From assembly GCA_947625185.1 (NCBI GenBank), contig CANQNJ010000011.1, positions 1 to 44,752 on the forward strand: a stretch of 44,752 nt of DNA. The letters are read 5' to 3'. The DNA is from an uncultured Clostridia bacterium (lineage in GTDB: Bacteria; Bacillota; Clostridia; Christensenellales; CAG-314). The notes below the pieces were generated by a model that saw nothing but the letters and a program-made list of their open reading frames with translations, did no database searches and had not been told where the DNA came from. A program made the translations under genes and the position numbers. Shown here one piece after another: positions 41,952-44,752 of this stretch. Position 1 is the first letter of the stretch. Each line of letters opens with the position of its first letter.

Positions 41952-42119
41952 TTACTCGCATTCCTCGTCATACACTTTGTACATAAACGCTTCGCAAAAA
42001 TGCCTGATATGCGGCAAAATATCCGTAGACACCTCTGCCCTGTTTTGTTCGCGGACTGTAAGAAATTTGCTGTCGATGATATCTGCGGTTTCTTTCAATC
42101 TTTTGTCTATTATCTTCAT
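41952..42119 (-). CDS. Short hypothetical protein (55 residues)
   Basis: The ORF starts at ATG 42119 with GAGG 5 bases upstream, and a good promoter lies about 110 bases before. The product is hydrophilic and helical (two predicted helices), with no membrane segment or known motif. It vaguely resembles the N-terminal helical part of larger ATP-binding or abortive-infection proteins, so it could be the 5' remnant of a lost gene. It is probably co-transcribed with the flavodoxin gene. An upstream ATG at 42146 without a ribosome binding site is rejected. It could be a real small protein; the evidence is only the start context. Confidence 0.45.
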   Translation of the reverse strand: MKIIDKRLKETADIIDSKFLTVREQNRAEVSTDILPHIRHFCEAFMYKVYDEECE

Positions 42120-42229
42120 TTCTTCCTCTTGCGCCGACCGAGTCATCGGTCAATTATTGCACGCCTTGAATTTATCGCAACATATCCCGGACAATCGCGA
42201 TATTGCGTATGCCCCGAACGTTTAATATA

Positions 42230-42258
42230 ATTATAATACAATTATCGGTAAAAGTAAA
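42230..42258 (-). promoter_or_regulatory. Sigma-A promoter of the flavodoxin unit
   Basis: On the minus strand TTTACT (42253-42258), 17 bases, TATAAT (42230-42235). It precedes the short ORF at 41952-42119 and the flavodoxin gene. Confidence 0.65.
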
Positions 42259-42577
42259 GTCGGCATTTTCGCTGCCGTCATTTTCACGGGCGAACCGAGA
42301 CGACGGTAAAAGCCGACTGTCACTATACAACAAAATTACATACCTGCCGAAAAAAGCAAGCAAAAAACGGTATACAATTGACAAAATCTGCGCGTACTCT
42401 TTGCGTCGCTTGCGCTCCCTCCTCGCAAATTACACCAATGCTCAACCGTCGGGGGGGGGATAGGTCGATACGCTCTCGGCAACGGCATATTCGTCCCGCG
42501 CGAAACGCAAAGCTTGCAACAATTTAGCCCAACGGTTGCGATCGACAGTGTCGTAAAGAATATGATTTTTGCACAGT
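42259..42577. other. Intergenic stretch with a G9 run
   Basis: About 320 bases between the flavodoxin promoter and the DegV stop. It contains an uninterrupted run of nine G (42451-42459) and no convincing gene or terminator; an 81-codon frame on the minus strand (42336-42581) lacks a ribosome binding site and overlaps the DegV end. Nothing else was recognised. Confidence 0.5.
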
Positions 42578-43432
42578 TCAATTGGAGAAGAACGCGACGC
42601 CGACGGCATTGGGACCGATATGCGTGCCTATCGTGCTGCCCACCTGATAGGTCGGGATTTTGCTCGGATCGTCAATGCGATCCCGCCAAAGCGCCTCGCT
42701 GTCGTGCAAATATCTTTTCAAATATTCGTCGGACAGTCCCGAATACATCAGACCATAAGGCATAGAGAAATCTATCCCGCCGCATTTATCCACGAGCTGC
42801 ATCAATAAGTTGTTGCTTCGCTTGCTGCCGATAGCCTTTCCGACGAGCTTTACTTCGCCGTCGATGACGGAAACGACGGGCTTTACCGACAGCATTTCGC
42901 CCGCAAGAGCCGTAACGCCGGATATTCTTCCGCCCATTCTCAAATATTTCAACGTATCTACGACGGCGATAACCTGCGTTTTCTTTTTCTTGGCGTTCAA
43001 TTCCTCTACGATACGAGCCGCGTCTAAACCTTCTGCGACAAGGCGCAGCGCATATTCGCCGAGGATACGCTCTCCCGCGGCGGCGTTCAGACTGTCTACC
43101 GCAAAGACATTGCCCGGGTAGCGCTCGGCGGCGGTTTTTGCGCACGCAAACGTTCCGGAAAGCTTGGACGAAATTGTGATAGCTATCACCTTGTCGCCGT
43201 TTTGCGTCAATGCTTCAAACGCCTCGCTCCACCGATATTCGTTTATTCGGCTGGTTTTCGGCAGCGCGTCGCTTGCGATTAGCTTCTTGAAGAAATCTTC
43301 GTGCGAAAGATTTACGCCGTCCCAAAAAGTTTCCTCGCCGAACATTACCTCTATCGGAATCAGCGATATCCCCATTTTCAGCGCTTCTGCCTGTTCGATA
43401 TCCGACGCGCTGTCAATCAATATTTTTATCAT
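42578..43432 (-). CDS. DegV family protein (fatty-acid binding)
   Basis: This 284-residue protein has the DegV pattern: a N-terminal ILIDSASDIEQ, a central TSRINEYRWSEAFEAL and SSKLSGTF, and the C-terminal domain ending in TIGTHIGPNAVGVAFFS. DegV proteins bind a fatty acid and, in FakB form, present it to the kinase FakA for phospholipid synthesis; the kinase is not present here. The start is ATG at 43432, with GGAGG 6 bases upstream; the open frame extends 97 codons further but runs through the upstream gene and is a shadow. It overlaps the Pr6Pr gene by 20 bases, so it is translationally coupled. It is the last gene of the MarR operon. Confidence 0.92.
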   Translation of the reverse strand: MIKILIDSASDIEQAEALKMGISLIPIEVMFGEETFWDGVNLSHEDFFKKLIASDALPKTSRINEYRWSEAFEALTQNGDKVIAITISSKLSGTFACAKTAAERYPGNVFAVDSLNAAAGERILGEYALRLVAEGLDAARIVEELNAKKKKTQVIAVVDTLKYLRMGGRISGVTALAGEMLSVKPVVSVIDGEVKLVGKAIGSKRSNNLLMQLVDKCGGIDFSMPYGLMYSGLSDEYLKRYLHDSEALWRDRIDDPSKIPTYQVGSTIGTHIGPNAVGVAFFSN

Positions 43433-44195
43433 CGGTCTCCTCCATATGATCGGGCGCACCGCTGTCGCGTTGCGCTGCAACTTCCTCTCGGCGGGGCTGT
43501 CTGTTGGGAAATATGACGTTGCGGAAGTCAAATCTCCGTTTGCCGTCGATTTTGTCAAATCGGTTCCACAGCCAAAGGAGATATCCCAGCGCGATAAACA
43601 CGCCCATAAGACCCAACACCCAAAGCAGAACGCCGCCGTAACCGAGTTGTCGCACATTGAGGAAAAAGTACGGATAGGCAAAATCCGGTATGATCGCGCC
43701 CAGAATGAATATGTACGCCACATAAACGAGCGGAATTATCAGACTGTAAAGCGGCGCAAATACGGATATGGTACGCTTCTCGTCAAAGAGGATATAATCC
43801 AATATGAACAGTATCGGCGCAAGGAAGTGATAGGACATATTGCCGATATCCCGCCAATAGCTTGCTTGCAAAGGCGAATGAAGCAAAAAGATGACGACGA
43901 GAAAGGTGACGAGTATCATCACAACGGTCATAAACTTAAACGTCCGCAGCTTGCGATTGTGCCCTTCTGTTTCGCCCCTTCTCACCCGCTTCACCGTATC
44001 GGCGAGAACGACGACAGAAACGGCAAGGACAAAATAATTGCTTATGTTGGTGTAATATTTCAAAAATCCCCACGAAAACTCGTTTCCGCCGTTTATGCCT
44101 ATATAGAATATGCCAAGCGACAGCAAGCAGGCAAAAGCCGAAACTACGCACAGCACGACGCGGTATATCAACTGCGTCACGAGATTTTTACACAT
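43413..44195 (-). CDS. Pr6Pr family membrane protein
   Basis: This 260-residue protein has six hydrophobic segments: the first at about residues 10-34, the rest spaced evenly up to about 215. A conserved YWRDIGNMSYHFLAPILFILDYILF segment in the middle, with His in MSYHFLAP, fits the Pr6Pr/FAR-17a-like family, whose biochemical function is unknown in bacteria. The C-terminus is hydrophilic and charged. It starts 33 bases after the MarR stop, with GGAGGGC upstream, and its 3' end overlaps the DegV start. It is probably regulated by the MarR-type protein encoded just before it. Confidence 0.82.
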   Translation of the reverse strand: MCKNLVTQLIYRVVLCVVSAFACLLSLGIFYIGINGGNEFSWGFLKYYTNISNYFVLAVSVVVLADTVKRVRRGETEGHNRKLRTFKFMTVVMILVTFLVVIFLLHSPLQASYWRDIGNMSYHFLAPILFILDYILFDEKRTISVFAPLYSLIIPLVYVAYIFILGAIIPDFAYPYFFLNVRQLGYGGVLLWVLGLMGVFIALGYLLWLWNRFDKIDGKRRFDFRNVIFPNRQPRREEVAAQRDSGAPDHMEETDDKNID

Positions 44196-44228
44196 ACAAC
44201 AGCCCTCCTTGGTAAAATAATCTGTATG

Positions 44229-44687
44229 TCACTTTTGTTTTATGTCGTATTTTTTACAAATTTCCGTCAGGTTCTGCGAAATGATTCCGAGCGAACGGTA
44301 GAGTTGAGTACGTTCGTCATCGGAGATACCCGCACCGCCTTCTTCGAGTATCGACGAGATTTTTTCGGCGACAATACCCGCGACAGACTCGCCCTTTGGA
44401 GTGAGACGAATGGGATTTTTGTACTTATGTTCGCCATTTGCGTCGATATAGACGAGTCCTTCCTCGCTAAGTTCCTTTACGGTTCGTGACATCATTCCCT
44501 TGTCCTCGCCGCACATTTCGCCGAGTTTCGTCAGGCTTGCTCCCTCGACGCAGTTGTACAGCGCAAATAAACACTGCACCTGCCTGCCTTTGAGTCCGAG
44601 CGCCGCCATCTCGACGTTTTTGATCTTTTGAACGCACCTCGAAATATTGATCAACAGCAAAGAAAATGTCGTGTATCGTTGTTCCAT
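44229..44687 (-). CDS. MarR family transcriptional regulator
   Basis: This 152-residue protein is a winged-helix regulator with flanking dimerisation helices. The wHTH part runs from about residue 30 to 105: GASLTKLGEMCGEDKGMMSRTVKELSEEGLV is the recognition-helix region, and the wing contains a short IDANGEHKYKNPIRLT beta stretch. It is first in a probable operon with a Pr6Pr membrane protein and a DegV protein. The promoter upstream contains a TTGTTG/CAACAA inverted repeat on its -35, so autoregulation is likely. The ligand is unknown. Confidence 0.93.
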   Translation of the reverse strand: MEQRYTTFSLLLINISRCVQKIKNVEMAALGLKGRQVQCLFALYNCVEGASLTKLGEMCGEDKGMMSRTVKELSEEGLVYIDANGEHKYKNPIRLTPKGESVAGIVAEKISSILEEGGAGISDDERTQLYRSLGIISQNLTEICKKYDIKQK

Positions 44688-44706
44688 AGACCCCTCTCAA
44701 TTGGAT

Positions 44707-44735
44707 ATAATAATATGTTTTTGTTGTCTTGTCAA
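44707..44735 (-). promoter_or_regulatory. Sigma-A promoter of the MarR operon
   Basis: On the minus strand TTGACA (44730-44735), 17 bases, TATTAT (44707-44712), with a leader of about 13 bases to the ATG. Confidence 0.75.
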
Positions 44736-44738
44736 CAA
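44721..44738. promoter_or_regulatory. Candidate MarR operator
   Basis: TTGTTG (44721-44726), 6 bases, CAACAA (44733-44738): an inverted repeat covering the -35 of the marR promoter. Size and TTG/CAA half-sites fit MarR operators. Confidence 0.5.
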
Positions 44739-44752
44739 TTTATGCGCAAATG

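Noticed and set aside
42336..42581. 81-codon minus-strand ORF
   Set aside because: No ribosome binding site or promoter, overlaps the DegV 3' end, crosses the G9 run and has an unusual composition.
43433..43723. 97-codon upstream extension of the DegV gene
   Set aside because: It runs antisense-free but out of frame through the Pr6Pr coding region; the internal ATG at 43432 has GGAGG and matches the family start.
1..44752. CRISPR array, prophage or insertion sequence
   Set aside because: No regularly spaced direct repeats, cas genes, integrase, transposase or phage structural genes were seen.

Overview
The window (about 44.7 kb, complete to both edges apart from whatever lies outside) reads as a chromosomal segment of a low-to-mid GC Gram-positive anaerobe of the Clostridia. 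The reasons are strong GGAGG ribosome binding sites, many textbook sigma-A promoters with 17-bp spacers, pyruvate phosphate dikinase and class II aldolase, a YolD/Y-family polymerase pair, DegV and YitT proteins, and large surface proteins with a C-terminal membrane anchor. An uncultured gut Christensenellales-like lineage is my guess from the surface proteins; this is inference. I see no phage, transposase, CRISPR array, rRNA or tRNA.

Layout. 1-7 kb: a CvpA-like membrane protein, then gapA and class II fba divergently transcribed, a zinc-ribbon membrane protein, and a glycolipid pair (diacylglycerol glycosyltransferase-like plus PlsC acyltransferase). 7-11 kb: a probable operon MATE transporter, deoxyinosine glycosylase, HD hydrolase, peptidase T. 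11-13 kb: a small Cys/Gly-rich protein and two YitT paralogues. 13-21 kb: a tightly packed glycogen/maltodextrin operon malQ-glgB-glgP-GH13. 21-25 kb: a DMT transporter behind a structured leader, a GH31 alpha-glucosidase and a truncated acyltransferase remnant. 25-35.6 kb: ppdK, then two very large, separately promoted surface proteins. 35.6-36.5 kb: a noncoding block of hairpins followed by the tmRNA gene. 36.6-41 kb: YolD plus Y-family polymerase, then galE with a UDP-sugar pyrophosphorylase. 41-44.7 kb: a flavodoxin unit and a MarR-Pr6Pr-DegV operon.

How it fits together. Storage-glucan enzymes (branching enzyme, phosphorylase, glucanotransferase, GH13, GH31) feed glucose-1-phosphate and glucose into a glycolysis represented here by aldolase, GAPDH and PPDK; GalE and the UDP-sugar pyrophosphorylase supply nucleotide sugars for the envelope, which also receives the glycolipid enzymes and the two large surface proteins.

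The most unusual material is (1) a family of palindromic intergenic repeats: a roughly 125-bp element present at 4199-4321 and 35822-35950 (about 85% identical by hand alignment), with related hairpins at 64-104 and 4394-4462; (2) the run of consecutive hairpins at 35637-35887 just upstream of tmRNA; (3) the two large surface proteins, the second with a long, apparently globular cytoplasmic domain; and (4) an unassigned structured leader in front of the DMT transporter. Several start codons were reassigned from ribosome binding site evidence.
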